A stretch of 64,000 bases of DNA, taken from assembly GCF_036248275.1 (NCBI RefSeq), contig NZ_CP109181.1, forward strand, positions 2,604,001 to 2,668,000, given 5' to 3'. The stretch is from Streptomyces sp. NBC_01716. GTDB lineage: Bacteria > Actinomycetota > Actinomycetes > Streptomycetales > Streptomycetaceae. Shown here piece after piece: positions 23,541 to 31,999 of this stretch (position 1 is the stretch's first letter; each line of letters opens with the position of its first letter). Below the pieces are notes generated by a model. That model was given only the letters and a program-made list of their open reading frames with translations, was not told the DNA's origin and made no database searches. The position numbers and the translations under genes are program-made.

Positions 23541-25259
23541 TCAGAAGCCGGGCGGTTCCGTGTACGAGCCCCACTCGTCCCGCAGTACGCCGCAGATCTC
23601 GCCCAGCGTCGCCTCCGCGCGGACGGCCTCCAGCATCGGGCCGATCATGTTCGACCCGTCGCGCGCGGAGGCCAGCATCGCGTCCAGCGCCGTACGGACA
23701 CGGGCGTCGTCGCGGGCGGCCTTGCGGTCCGCCAGCTCCACCACCTGGTCGCGCTCGACCTCGTGGCTGACGCGCAGGATCTCCAGGTCGCCGGTGACCG
23801 AGCCGTGGTGGACGTTGACGCCGACGACGCGCTTCTCGCCCTTCTCCAGCGCGCGCTGGTACTGGAACGCGGACTCCGCGATCTCGCCGGTGAACCAGCC
23901 GTCCTCGATGCCGCGCAGAATGCCCGACGTCATCGGGCCGATGGGATGCCGCCCGTCGGGGTGCGCCCGCAGGCCGCGCTCCTTGATCTGCTCGAAGATC
24001 TTCTCCGCGTCGGCCTCGATACGGTCCGTGAGCTGCTCGACGTACCAGGAACCGCCCAGCGGGTCCGCGACATTGGCGACGCCGGTCTCCTCCATCAGCA
24101 CCTGCTGCGTCCGGAGCGCGATCTCGGCGGCCTGCTCGCTGGGCAGCGCCAGCGTCTCGTCCAGGGCGTTGGTGTGCAGCGAGTTGGTGCCGCCCAGGAC
24201 CGCCGAGAGGGCCTCGACCGCGGTCCGTACGACGTTGTTGTACGGCTGCTGCGCGGTGAGCGAGACCCCCGCCGTCTGGGTGTGGAAGCGCAGCCACTGG
24301 GCCTTGTCCGTCTGCGCGCCGTACATCTCCTTCATCCAGCGCGCCCAGATCCGGCGCGCGGCGCGGAACTTGGCGATCTCCTCGAAGAAGTCGAGATGCG
24401 CGTCGAAGAAGAAGGAGAGGCCGGGCGCGAAGACGTCGACGTCCATGCCGCGCGAGAGGCCCAGCTCCACATAGCCGAAGCCGTCGGCGAGGGTGTACGC
24501 GAGCTCCTGCGCGGCCGTGGCCCCGGCCTCGCGGATGTGGTAGCCGGAGACGGAGAGCGGCTTGTACGCGGGGATGGACGCCGCGCAGTGCTCCATCAGG
24601 TCGCCGATCAGGCGCAGATGAGGCTCGGGCTGGAAGAGCCACTCCTTCTGCGCGATGTACTCCTTGAAGATGTCGGTCTGGAGCGTGCCGTTCAGTACGG
24701 CGGGGTCGATGCCCTGGCGCTCGGCGGCGACCAGGTACATGCAGAAGACCGGGACGGCGGGACCGCTGATGGTCATGGACGTCGTGACGTCACCGAGCGG
24801 GAGGTCGCCGAAGAGGATCTCCATGTCGGCGGCGGAGTCGATCGCGACGCCGCAGTGGCCGACCTCGCCGAGGGAGCGCGGGTCGTCGGAGTCGCGGCCC
24901 ATGAGGGTCGGCATGTCGAAGGCCACGGAGAGACCGCCGCCGCCGTTGGCGAGGATGGTCTTGTAGCGCTCGTTCGTCTGGCGCGCGTTGCCGAAGCCCG
25001 CGAACTGGCGGATCGTCCACGTACGGCCCCGGTAGCCGGTCGCGTACAGGCCGCGGGTGAAGGGGTACTCGCCCGGCCAGCCGATCCGCTCGAAGCCCTC
25101 GTACGTGTCACCCGGACGCGGCCCGTAGACCGGCTCGACGGGATCGCCGGAGAGCGTATGGAAGTCCGCGTCCCGCTTGCGGGCCTTGTCGTAACGGGCC
25201 TGCCAGCGCTGGCGGCCTTCCTCGATGGCTGCGGTGTCGGCGTGCGCGTGAGCGTCCAT
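23541..25259 (-). CDS. icmA: Acyl-CoA mutase large subunit (isobutyryl-CoA mutase IcmA type)
   Basis: This is the substrate-binding subunit of a coenzyme B12-dependent carbon-skeleton mutase, 572 residues. The TIM barrel is complete (TIRQFAGFGNARQTNERYK, GLSVAFDMPTLMGRDSDDP, SVSGYHIREAGATAAQELAY, GGTNSLHTNALDETLALPS). There is no C-terminal B12 domain (no DxHxxG), so a separate small subunit must supply cobalamin; it is not in this window. Size and architecture match IcmA, which interconverts isobutyryl-CoA and n-butyryl-CoA and feeds polyketide precursors. Methylmalonyl-CoA mutase is excluded by size. The ATG follows a promoter covered by a perfect 24-base palindrome, and the mRNA looks leaderless. 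Confidence 0.88.
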   Translation of the reverse strand: MDAHAHADTAAIEEGRQRWQARYDKARKRDADFHTLSGDPVEPVYGPRPGDTYEGFERIGWPGEYPFTRGLYATGYRGRTWTIRQFAGFGNARQTNERYKTILANGGGGLSVAFDMPTLMGRDSDDPRSLGEVGHCGVAIDSAADMEILFGDLPLGDVTTSMTISGPAVPVFCMYLVAAERQGIDPAVLNGTLQTDIFKEYIAQKEWLFQPEPHLRLIGDLMEHCAASIPAYKPLSVSGYHIREAGATAAQELAYTLADGFGYVELGLSRGMDVDVFAPGLSFFFDAHLDFFEEIAKFRAARRIWARWMKEMYGAQTDKAQWLRFHTQTAGVSLTAQQPYNNVVRTAVEALSAVLGGTNSLHTNALDETLALPSEQAAEIALRTQQVLMEETGVANVADPLGGSWYVEQLTDRIEADAEKIFEQIKERGLRAHPDGRHPIGPMTSGILRGIEDGWFTGEIAESAFQYQRALEKGEKRVVGVNVHHGSVTGDLEILRVSHEVERDQVVELADRKAARDDARVRTALDAMLASARDGSNMIGPMLEAVRAEATLGEICGVLRDEWGSYTEPPGF

Positions 25260-25266
25260 ACCTCGA

Positions 25267-25290
25267 ATTTACTAGGACGTCCTAGTAAAT
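25267..25290. promoter_or_regulatory. Perfect 24-bp palindrome over the icmA promoter
   Basis: ATTTACTAGGAC / GTCCTAGTAAAT is a perfect palindrome starting eight bases upstream of the icmA ATG. On the minus strand TTCGAC and TAGTAA, spaced by 16 bases, form -35 and -10 boxes that flank and overlap it, with transcription expected to begin at or near the ATG. The symmetry and size are typical of a TetR-family operator, so bound repressor would occlude the promoter. Confidence 0.75.
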
Positions 25291-25342
25291 GTCGAACGCA
25301 CACCGCCACGAGTTCTCCTCGCGGCGGTGAGGGAGCCGGGGC

Positions 25343-25669
25343 TCAGGCCTCGACGGGGGCGGTCTCGTCCCGGGTGATCAGGGGCTGGACCTCTTTGGTG
25401 ATCTTCGGTTCGACGAAGAACGAGGCGACCGGGATGCAGCCGGCGGCCAGCACCCACAGGAGCTTGCCGAAGGGCCACTTCGCCTTGGAGCCCAGGTCGA
25501 AGGCGAAGACGACGTAGACGATGAAGAGCACACCGTGGATCTGGGAGATCACCATGGTGTCGCCGGTGTCGAAGCCGTACTTCATGACGATGGCGACGGT
25601 GAAGACCAGCAGCCAGACGGCGGTGATGTACGCCATGACCCGGTAGCGGGTCAGGATGCTCTGTTTCAT
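25343..25669 (-). CDS. DUF3817 integral membrane protein
   Basis: This is a small membrane protein of 108 residues; I start it at the ATG at 25669 (MKQSILTRYRV). Three hydrophobic segments are visible: AYITAVWLLVFTVAIVM, ISQIHGVLFIVYVVFAFDL and GKLLWVLAAGCIPVASFFV. The IHG-to-DL block is the DUF3817 signature, shared with the protein at 34279. Function is unknown; the family is widespread in actinobacteria. It follows the MarR gene by 70 bases and probably shares its transcript. Confidence 0.8.
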   Translation of the reverse strand: MKQSILTRYRVMAYITAVWLLVFTVAIVMKYGFDTGDTMVISQIHGVLFIVYVVFAFDLGSKAKWPFGKLLWVLAAGCIPVASFFVEPKITKEVQPLITRDETAPVEA

Positions 25670-25739
25670 GGCTACGAGCGTAACGACCCGAAAAATCCCG
25701 TCGGACGGCGGGGGCACGGGGCAGGCCGGACAGCGGGGC

Positions 25740-26249
25740 TCAGCTGTCGTCGAAGTCCTGGGCCGATACGCGCAGCGGGCGCAGTATCGCGAAGATCTCG
25801 GCGCACTGCTCCGCGTCGTACGCCCCGAGGCCGAACTCCATCGCCATCAGATCGCGGGTCGCGGCCTCGACGACCTCGCGGCCCTTGCCGGTGATGGAGG
25901 CGAGGGTGCCGCGGCCGTCGTTGGGGTTGGGGCGCTTGTCGACCAGGCCGGACCTGACCAGGCGGTCGACCGTGTTCGTGACGGACGTCGGGTGGACCAT
26001 CAGCCGCTCGCCGATCTTGGACATGGTCAGCTCACCGGCCTTGGAGAAGGTGAGCAGCACCAGCGCCTCGTACCGGGCGAAGGTCAGTCCGTACGGCTTG
26101 ACCACCGCGTCGACCTCGGCGAGCAGGATCTGTTGGGCCCGCATGATCGAGGTGATCGCGCCCATCGACGGCACGGGCCCCCAGCGCTGCTGCCAGAGCT
26201 CGTCGGCTCGGGCGATGGGATCGAAGGCGAGGCTGAGCGGCTTGGACAC
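25740..26249 (-). CDS. MarR-family transcriptional regulator
   Basis: This is a winged helix regulator of 169 residues starting at a GTG at 26249. The recognition region (LTMSKIGERLMVHPTSVTNTVDRLVRSGLV) and the wing (DKRPNPNDGRGTLASIT) are clear at about residues 75 to 120, with dimerisation helices at both ends. It starts 11 bases after the MFS transporter stop, so the pair forms the common exporter/MarR operon in which the regulator senses the exported compound. Confidence 0.9.
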   Translation of the reverse strand: MSKPLSLAFDPIARADELWQQRWGPVPSMGAITSIMRAQQILLAEVDAVVKPYGLTFARYEALVLLTFSKAGELTMSKIGERLMVHPTSVTNTVDRLVRSGLVDKRPNPNDGRGTLASITGKGREVVEAATRDLMAMEFGLGAYDAEQCAEIFAILRPLRVSAQDFDDS

Positions 26250-26259
26250 GCCGACGACC

Positions 26260-27687
26260 TTACCCAGTGGTCAGGGGGCGGTCTGCCCCTACTCCCGGAT
26301 TGCCCGGATCGGTTCGGCGGACCTCGCGCACGAGAAGGACGGAGCAGACGGTTCCGATCAGACCTGCGCCGGCGACGACCTGATGAACGGGGAAGAACTC
26401 GGCGGCGAGACCGGCCAGCGCCATACCGAGACCCTGGATCGTCATCAGCCCCGCGGTCATCAGGGTCATGGCCCGGCCGCGCAGTTCGTCCGGGACCGCG
26501 TCCACGAACCACTGGTCGAGGCCGATGACGTACACGGCGCCGACGCCCGACAGCGCGAGGGCGACCAGCGCCAGGGTCATGCCGGGGGTGACGGCGTAGA
26601 CGAGCAGGGGCAGCACCCCGGCCGCGGCCGTCGGGAGCACGATCCGCGAGCGCGAGCGGGGGCTCAGGGCGGCGCCCGCGACGAGTTCCGCCGCGATGTG
26701 CCCGACCGGCATCGCGCACATCATCAGGCCGAGCGCTGCGGGGCCGACACCGATCCGGTCGGCGTACGGCGCCATGAGCGCCTCCGGCGCGACGACGAAC
26801 ATCGCGGGCACCCAGAAGAGCAGCATCAGCGCGCGGATCCGGCGGTCGGCGAAGACGATCCTGGCGCCGCCGACGGAGTCCCGGAGCAGGCTCGCGCCGC
26901 CGTCCTTCTTGAGAAGGCGGGCCGGGCGGTCCTTCGTACCGAAGCGCAGCAGCGCGGCGGAGAGGAGGAAGGTGACGACGGTGATCGCGATCGCACCCCG
27001 CGGGGGTACGACGGCGAGGAGCACGCCGCCGACGGCGAACCCCGCGAGGAGCGAGGTCTGCGACACGATCCGCAGGAGGGAACGCCCGAGGACATAGAGA
27101 TCCCCCTCCCCGAGGATGTCGGCGAGCGCGGCGGTCCGGGTCCCGGTGAACACGGGCGCGACGGCGGCGACGGCACACCGCAGGGCGAGCAGCCCCAGGA
27201 CGGGGGTCCCGGGCAGCACCATGACGGCGACGAACCCGGCGCAGACGAGATCACAGACGACGAGCACCCGCCGCGCCGGATACCGGTCGGCGACCCCGGC
27301 GAGAAGCGTCCCGCCGAAGAGGTACGGCAGCATCCCGAGGGCGAAGGTGAGGGCGCTGAGCAGGGGCGACCCGGTGAGGTCGTAGACGAGGACGGTGAGG
27401 GAGATCTCGGTGATGACGACCCCGAGAAGAGACAGCAGATGGGCCCCGAACACGGCGCGGAACTCCCGCACCGCGAAGACGGCGCGATATCCCCGCGCGG
27501 CGGGCGGCGCCTGGCCGGGCCGCCTCGCGCACGGCCCCTCGGGCGGGTCCGCGTGCGGCGGCCCCGGGGGCGGCGGACCTGGGGCGGCCCGTGCGAGCGC
27601 CGTGGCGTGCGGCGCGTCGGCCCCGAGTGGGGGCGGGCGCTCGGCGTCGGTGTCGTCCGTGGCCGGACGGGGCGATTCGGTCGGCAT
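26260..27687 (-). CDS. MFS transporter (drug efflux type)
   Basis: This is a major facilitator membrane protein of 475 residues starting at the ATG at 27687. A Pro/Ala-rich cytoplasmic N-terminus of about 65 residues precedes 10 to 12 transmembrane helices. The loop after the second helix reads GVADRYPARRVLVVCDL, matching the conserved G-D-R-x-x-x-R motif of the family. The second half has MCAMPVGHIAAELVAGA and DELRGRAMTLMTAGLM. It is followed directly by a MarR gene. The substrate is unknown; efflux is inferred from the context and the family. Confidence 0.88.
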   Translation of the reverse strand: MPTESPRPATDDTDAERPPPLGADAPHATALARAAPGPPPPGPPHADPPEGPCARRPGQAPPAARGYRAVFAVREFRAVFGAHLLSLLGVVITEISLTVLVYDLTGSPLLSALTFALGMLPYLFGGTLLAGVADRYPARRVLVVCDLVCAGFVAVMVLPGTPVLGLLALRCAVAAVAPVFTGTRTAALADILGEGDLYVLGRSLLRIVSQTSLLAGFAVGGVLLAVVPPRGAIAITVVTFLLSAALLRFGTKDRPARLLKKDGGASLLRDSVGGARIVFADRRIRALMLLFWVPAMFVVAPEALMAPYADRIGVGPAALGLMMCAMPVGHIAAELVAGAALSPRSRSRIVLPTAAAGVLPLLVYAVTPGMTLALVALALSGVGAVYVIGLDQWFVDAVPDELRGRAMTLMTAGLMTIQGLGMALAGLAAEFFPVHQVVAGAGLIGTVCSVLLVREVRRTDPGNPGVGADRPLTTG

Positions 27688-27771
27688 GAGGAGCAGCCTC
27701 GGGCCCCTCGACAGCGGACTCTAGACTTTCGGGTCCAGCCGAATCTTCCGTATTAGGAGCGAGGGACCCCC

Positions 27772-28917
27772 GTGGCGTTCCAGTTGCACTTCGGGGAGCG
27801 GGATCTGCTCCGCTGCCGGTTCGCCCTGTCGCCCCTCTGGGAGACGCAGGAGGCCGTACGCACCCTCGCGCGGCCCGAGCGGCACGGATACCACCTGCCG
27901 TGGCTGCAGCGCATCAGAGCCGCCGCGGACGGCCTCGATCTGCGGCGGCTGTGGCTGGTGATGCCCCGGGTCGGGCACAACCCCGACTTCTTCTGCCCGC
28001 CGCCCGAGAGCCCCGTCGCCACCTTCACCGAGGAGATCGCTCTGGTGCGGGCCACGCCCCCGGAGGTCGCCCACCGGGACCTGGCCCTCGCGCTCGCGGA
28101 GACGCCCGGCGCGGCCGGAAGCGACGCCGGGCGCGAGATGCTGGCCGATCCCGGGCGGACCGTGCGGGAGTTCGCCGGGCTGCTGGAGCAGGTCTGGCGG
28201 CAGTTGGTCGAGCCGGACTGGCCCCGGCTGCGCGCGCTCCTGGAAGCCGATATCGCCTATCACTCACGACGCCTCGCCGAGGTCGGATTCGGGCGGCTGC
28301 TGGGCGAGTTGAGCCCTCGGCTCGTCTGGGCGGACTCCACGCTCTCCGTCGTCGGCACACGCGGGGAGTGGAGCCGGGACCCAGGTCCTGTCCGGCGGAT
28401 CTCCGCGGGCCCGGAACGCCTGCCACGGCGCCTCGCCGCGTTGTCGGAGTCGTCCACGTACACCCAGTACGAGGACGATCCTCCGCCTTGCGACGCACCG
28501 CACCAGACGCCCCGGGCTCATCCGCGCAGATCCACCGGACAGGACCTCGGCGGGCGCGGTCTCGTCCTCGTACCGAGCGTCTTCACCTGGCCCGAGATCA
28601 TCGGCGGCCACGAGCCGCCGTGGCAGCCCGCCGTGATCTACCCGGCGCGCGGTATCGGCGGGCTGTGGACGGAGGCCGCCGACCGTACGCCGGACGCGCT
28701 CGCCCGGCTGCTCGGCCGGGCCCGTGCCGACGTGCTGTGCGCGCTCGACGAGCCCGCGGGGACCACCGCGCTCGCGCACCGGCTGGGGCTCGCGCCCTCC
28801 TCCGTGTCCGCGCATCTGTCGGTGCTGCGCGACGCGGGGCTGCTGACGTCGCGGCGCCACTCGCACCAGGTGCTGTACGAGCGGACACCGCTCGGGATCG
28901 CGCTGGCGGTGTCGTAA
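27772..28917 (+). CDS. ArsR-like/DUF5937 transcriptional regulator with in-frame MITE insertion
   Basis: This is a predicted regulator starting at a GTG at 27772. The N-terminal 230 residues match the DUF5937 sensor region (HFGERDLLRCRFALSPLWE), and the C-terminus is an ArsR-type winged helix (TTALAHRLGLAPSSVSAHLS, LRDAGLLTSRR). Between SRD and GGRGLVLVPSVF the gene carries a 165-base repeat (28383 to 28547) encoding 55 foreign residues with no stop. Removing it rejoins the reading frame exactly (SRD-P-GGRG). The open frame is 381 residues instead of about 326. Whether the inserted loop abolishes function is unknown. Confidence 0.8.
   Translation: MAFQLHFGERDLLRCRFALSPLWETQEAVRTLARPERHGYHLPWLQRIRAAADGLDLRRLWLVMPRVGHNPDFFCPPPESPVATFTEEIALVRATPPEVAHRDLALALAETPGAAGSDAGREMLADPGRTVREFAGLLEQVWRQLVEPDWPRLRALLEADIAYHSRRLAEVGFGRLLGELSPRLVWADSTLSVVGTRGEWSRDPGPVRRISAGPERLPRRLAALSESSTYTQYEDDPPPCDAPHQTPRAHPRRSTGQDLGGRGLVLVPSVFTWPEIIGGHEPPWQPAVIYPARGIGGLWTEAADRTPDALARLLGRARADVLCALDEPAGTTALAHRLGLAPSSVSAHLSVLRDAGLLTSRRHSHQVLYERTPLGIALAVS
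28383..28547. mobile_element. MITE-like element, 165 bp, inserted in frame in a regulator gene
   Basis: The ends are imperfect inverted repeats: AGGTCCTGTCCGGCGGATCT on the left, and the complement AGGTCCTGTCCGGTGGATCT on the right. The right end, read inward, matches the hairpin at 8528 over about 35 bases with about two differences. The element has no transposase and is exactly 55 codons long, so the host frame stays open. No clear target duplication is visible. It looks like a non-autonomous derivative of an IS elsewhere in the genome. Confidence 0.8.
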
Positions 28918-28928
28918 CGGCACAGAGT

Positions 28929-28944
28929 GTGACCGTTATGTCAC
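28929..28944. promoter_or_regulatory. GTGAC-N6-GTCAC dyad upstream of cslZ
   Basis: GTGACCGTTATGTCAC is a 16-base interrupted palindrome 44 bases before the cslZ ATG, a normal position for an operator or activator site. It resembles a Crp-type site but has a longer centre than the Streptomyces Crp consensus I know, so the regulator is unassigned. Confidence 0.45.
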
Positions 28945-28987
28945 GATTACCCGGTCCCGTGCTTCTCCGGTCGTTCAAGGGGGCTGG

Positions 28988-30016
28988 ATGTCCAGCCGCA
29001 CCACGCGCCTCGTCTCCGTAGCCACCGCCGCCACCGCCGTATGCGCGTTCGCCGGCTGCTCATCCGGCTCCGACGCCCCCGAGCGGGAGCCGGACAGGAC
29101 GGGCGCCGCGGCCGTACGGGGCGAGGCAGCCCCCACCGCCGGTTCACCGTTCTGGGTCGATCCGCGCAGCGACGCCGCGCGCCAGGTCGAGCAGTGGGAG
29201 GCGCAGGGCCGTACCGAGGACGCGAAGGCACTCAAGCGGATCTCTGAACGCCCCGTGGCCGACTGGCCCGCCGGTGACGACCCCGCGCCCGAGATCCGCA
29301 GGGCCGTGAAGGGCGCCGCCGGGAAGCGCACGCTGGTCCTCGTCGCGTACAACATCCCGCACCGCGACTGCGGCCTCTACTCCGCCGGCGGCGCCCGCGA
29401 CGGCCAGGCCTATCTCGACTGGATCAACTCCTTCGCCGCCGCCATCGGCGACGCGCGCGCCCTGGTGATCCTGGAGCCGGACGCCGTCTCGCATCTCGTG
29501 GACGGCTGCACACCGGCCGAGCACCACGGGGAGCGCAACCGACTGCTCTCGGCGGCGATCGACAGGCTGAAGCGGCAGCCGGCCACCAAGGTGTATCTCG
29601 ACGCGGGCAACCCGGCCTGGATCAAGAAGCCGTCGAAGATCGCCGAGCCGCTGCGGACGGCCGGGGTCGCGAGGGCGGACGGCTTCTCGCTCAACGTCTC
29701 CAACTTCCAGACGGACGAGGCCGTCAAGGCCTTCGGCACCAAGCTCTCCGCGCTCCTCGACGGCGCCCACTTCACCGTCGACACGAGCCGTAACGGCGCC
29801 GGGCCCTTCACGGGCGGGCAGGACGAGGCCTGGTGCAATCCGCCGGGCAGATCGCTCGGTACGCCGCCGACCGCCGACACCGGTGACGCCCTGGTCGACG
29901 CGTATCTGTGGATCAAACGGCCCGGTGACTCGGACGGCCCCTGCCGGGGCGGCCCGGCGGCCGGTACCTGGTGGCCGGACTACGCACTCGGCCTCGCCCG
30001 CCGCGCGCGCGGCTGA
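28988..30016 (+). CDS. cslZ: Glycoside hydrolase family 6 lipoprotein (CslZ)
   Basis: This is a surface-anchored endoglucanase-like enzyme of 342 residues starting at the ATG at 28988. The signal ends in a lipobox (CAFAGC, lipidated at about Cys22). The GH6 barrel shows LVAYNIPHRDCG, the catalytic-acid region LEPDAVSH, KVYLDAGNPAWI and SLNVSNFQTDE, then TSRNG near the base-side loop. It is convergent with glxA and cslA. In S. coelicolor CslZ belongs to the cslA-glxA locus and is thought to trim the beta-glucan made at the hyphal tip. The stop is only 12 bases from the glxA stop. Confidence 0.9.
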   Translation: MSSRTTRLVSVATAATAVCAFAGCSSGSDAPEREPDRTGAAAVRGEAAPTAGSPFWVDPRSDAARQVEQWEAQGRTEDAKALKRISERPVADWPAGDDPAPEIRRAVKGAAGKRTLVLVAYNIPHRDCGLYSAGGARDGQAYLDWINSFAAAIGDARALVILEPDAVSHLVDGCTPAEHHGERNRLLSAAIDRLKRQPATKVYLDAGNPAWIKKPSKIAEPLRTAGVARADGFSLNVSNFQTDEAVKAFGTKLSALLDGAHFTVDTSRNGAGPFTGGQDEAWCNPPGRSLGTPPTADTGDALVDAYLWIKRPGDSDGPCRGGPAAGTWWPDYALGLARRARG

Positions 30017-30028
30017 TACTCGGGGCGC

Positions 30029-31996
30029 TCAGGACTCCCCCTTCACCTGGATCCACTTCGCCTCCGACGACACCCCCTCCGTGTCCGTCACGAACAGCAT
30101 GTACCAGCCCGGCGGCACCAGCGTCGGGTCCGACGGCACGTCAACCGTCAGCGAGCCGCCCCGCTTCGTCATCGCGAGGTCGATCGAGCGCTGCTCCACG
30201 TCCGTGCTGTGCGTGACGGCGCTCGGCCGCATCAGCCGCGCCTTCGCGATCCGCTGGGGCGCGTCCGTACGGAAGGTGGCCCGCCCGTTCTGGTCGAGCT
30301 CCGCCGGTCCCTCCCCGAGCACCGGCCGCCGCTTCACGCGCTCGCCTTCCAGGGAGGGCGGCGTGTAGATCTCCACCCGCTGCTCGAACGTGCCGAGTTT
30401 CGTGTTGTCCGCGTCGTCGAAGAGCGGGTCTGAACCGAAGGTCGCCACCCGCCCGTCGGGCAGCAGCAGCGCCTCGGAGTGGTAGTTGCGGCCCACCGTC
30501 GGGTCGGCGGCCTTCCGGAAGGTATTGGTCTTCGGGTCGTAGAACTGCGCCTTGAGGATGTCGCTGGCGCTCCGCCCCCGGTAGTCGGACGAGCCGCCGC
30601 TGGTGAAGACCGTGTCGTCCGGCATGATCACGCTGCTCAGGTAGCGCGTCCCCTGCGGCAGATCCGGCCCGGCCTTGAAGGCGGGACTGTCCTCCTTGAG
30701 GTCCACGATCGCCGTACGGGAGGTCGCCTTGGACGACTCGCCGACCCCGCCGCCGCCCATGACCATCACCTTCTGGTCCTGCGCGGGCGGCAGCACCAGT
30801 GAGGCCGAGGTCTCCGTCTGGTCGAGGTGGCCGAGCCCGTCGACCTTCGTGAAGAGGTTCCTCCGCAGGTCCCACAGGCCCGGCTGCCGGCCCGCCGTGG
30901 CGGGGCCGTACCCCGCGTTCGACCCCGAGTAGAAGATCTTGCCGCCCTTGGTGAGGAAGAGGGCGGGATACGTCGGGAAGTAGCGCGTCGGGCCCTTGGA
31001 CCACTTCTTGGACCTGGGGTCGTAGATCTCGTTGTCCCCGGTGAGTACGGCGCCGACGTCGTCCAGGCCCGAGACGGCGAGCACCCGGCCGTCGTGGAGG
31101 GTGACCAGCGTCGGGTACCAGCGCGCCTCCCTCATCGGGTCCACCCGGATGTACCTCTCCGCCACCGGGTCGAACTCGTACGCCGCCTTGATGCCCTGGA
31201 AGTCCTGCTTCTCAGTGGTCAGCTTCTGGGCCATGCCGTAGTAGTTGTCCGCGTCCTTGCCCTTGAGGCCGACGATCTCGTACTGCGCGGCCTCCGTCGT
31301 CAGCGCCCGCGGTCCCTTGTCGACGGCCTCCACGAAGACCCGCGCCTCACCCGCCGTGACCTTGGTCTTCCAGGGCAGCATCCGGCCGCCCTTGGCATAC
31401 GTGATCTTGAAGTCCCGCTTCGCCTTCGGCACCGTGACGTCGAACTTGCTCACGTACTCGACACCCGACGGGGACCGGAAGCGGGTGCCCTTCCTGAAGG
31501 TCCGCTCCTTGTCCGGGCTCTCGTTCTTCACCCGCATCCCGCCGCCCGCCCGGTCGACCTCTCCGTCCAGGACCTCGTAACGCGCCGTGCCGCCCGCCAC
31601 CAGCAGCCGCCCGTCGGCCAGTTGGGAGTGGCCCGAGCAGAAGAAGTCCTCGGGGGTGGGGATCTTCCGGTACGAGTTGTCCGCCGGGTCCCACAGGACG
31701 GTGTCGAAGGTGCCCGCGTCGAACTTCTCCTGGCTGTTGCCGGACCCGGCGATGAGCAGCACCTTGCCGGTGCGCAGCAGCGCGGCGTGGATGGCGTTGG
31801 TGCGGTACTCCTTCGGGACGTCGAGCACCTCCCAGGAGCCGTACCGCGCCTTGTAACCGGGCTGCGCGATCTTGTACGCGTGGTACTTGTCCTCCGCGAA
31901 GGAGATGGCCGCCGGCGCGTTGAGCGACATCAGCAGCACCACCGCTCCGCCGCCGAGCAGCGTCTTCTTGAACTTGTGCGAGGGCCGGTAGGCCAT
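30029..31996 (-). CDS. glxA: GlxA, galactose oxidase-like copper radical oxidase
   Basis: This is a membrane-anchored copper oxidase of 655 residues that works with CslA on the tip glycan. The N-terminal anchor/signal (LLGGGAVVLLMSLNAPAAI, about 13 to 31) precedes a kelch-type beta-propeller. By alignment with galactose oxidase and S. lividans GlxA, the active site is Cys120 (FFCSG) cross-linked to Tyr294 with Trp293 stacked (ARWYPT), plus copper ligands Tyr505 and His506 (RNYHSE) and His596 (AVTHST). The start lies three bases after the cslA stop, with GGGAGGGAA upstream, so it is coupled to cslA. GlxA is copper-dependent and required for glycan deposition and development. Confidence 0.93.
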   Translation of the reverse strand: MAYRPSHKFKKTLLGGGAVVLLMSLNAPAAISFAEDKYHAYKIAQPGYKARYGSWEVLDVPKEYRTNAIHAALLRTGKVLLIAGSGNSQEKFDAGTFDTVLWDPADNSYRKIPTPEDFFCSGHSQLADGRLLVAGGTARYEVLDGEVDRAGGGMRVKNESPDKERTFRKGTRFRSPSGVEYVSKFDVTVPKAKRDFKITYAKGGRMLPWKTKVTAGEARVFVEAVDKGPRALTTEAAQYEIVGLKGKDADNYYGMAQKLTTEKQDFQGIKAAYEFDPVAERYIRVDPMREARWYPTLVTLHDGRVLAVSGLDDVGAVLTGDNEIYDPRSKKWSKGPTRYFPTYPALFLTKGGKIFYSGSNAGYGPATAGRQPGLWDLRRNLFTKVDGLGHLDQTETSASLVLPPAQDQKVMVMGGGGVGESSKATSRTAIVDLKEDSPAFKAGPDLPQGTRYLSSVIMPDDTVFTSGGSSDYRGRSASDILKAQFYDPKTNTFRKAADPTVGRNYHSEALLLPDGRVATFGSDPLFDDADNTKLGTFEQRVEIYTPPSLEGERVKRRPVLGEGPAELDQNGRATFRTDAPQRIAKARLMRPSAVTHSTDVEQRSIDLAMTKRGGSLTVDVPSDPTLVPPGWYMLFVTDTEGVSSEAKWIQVKGES

Positions 31997-31999
31997 GGG

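Noticed and set aside
23541..25259. Methylmalonyl-CoA mutase
   Set aside because: The 572-residue protein lacks the C-terminal B12 domain and extra length of MutB; IcmA-type architecture fits better.
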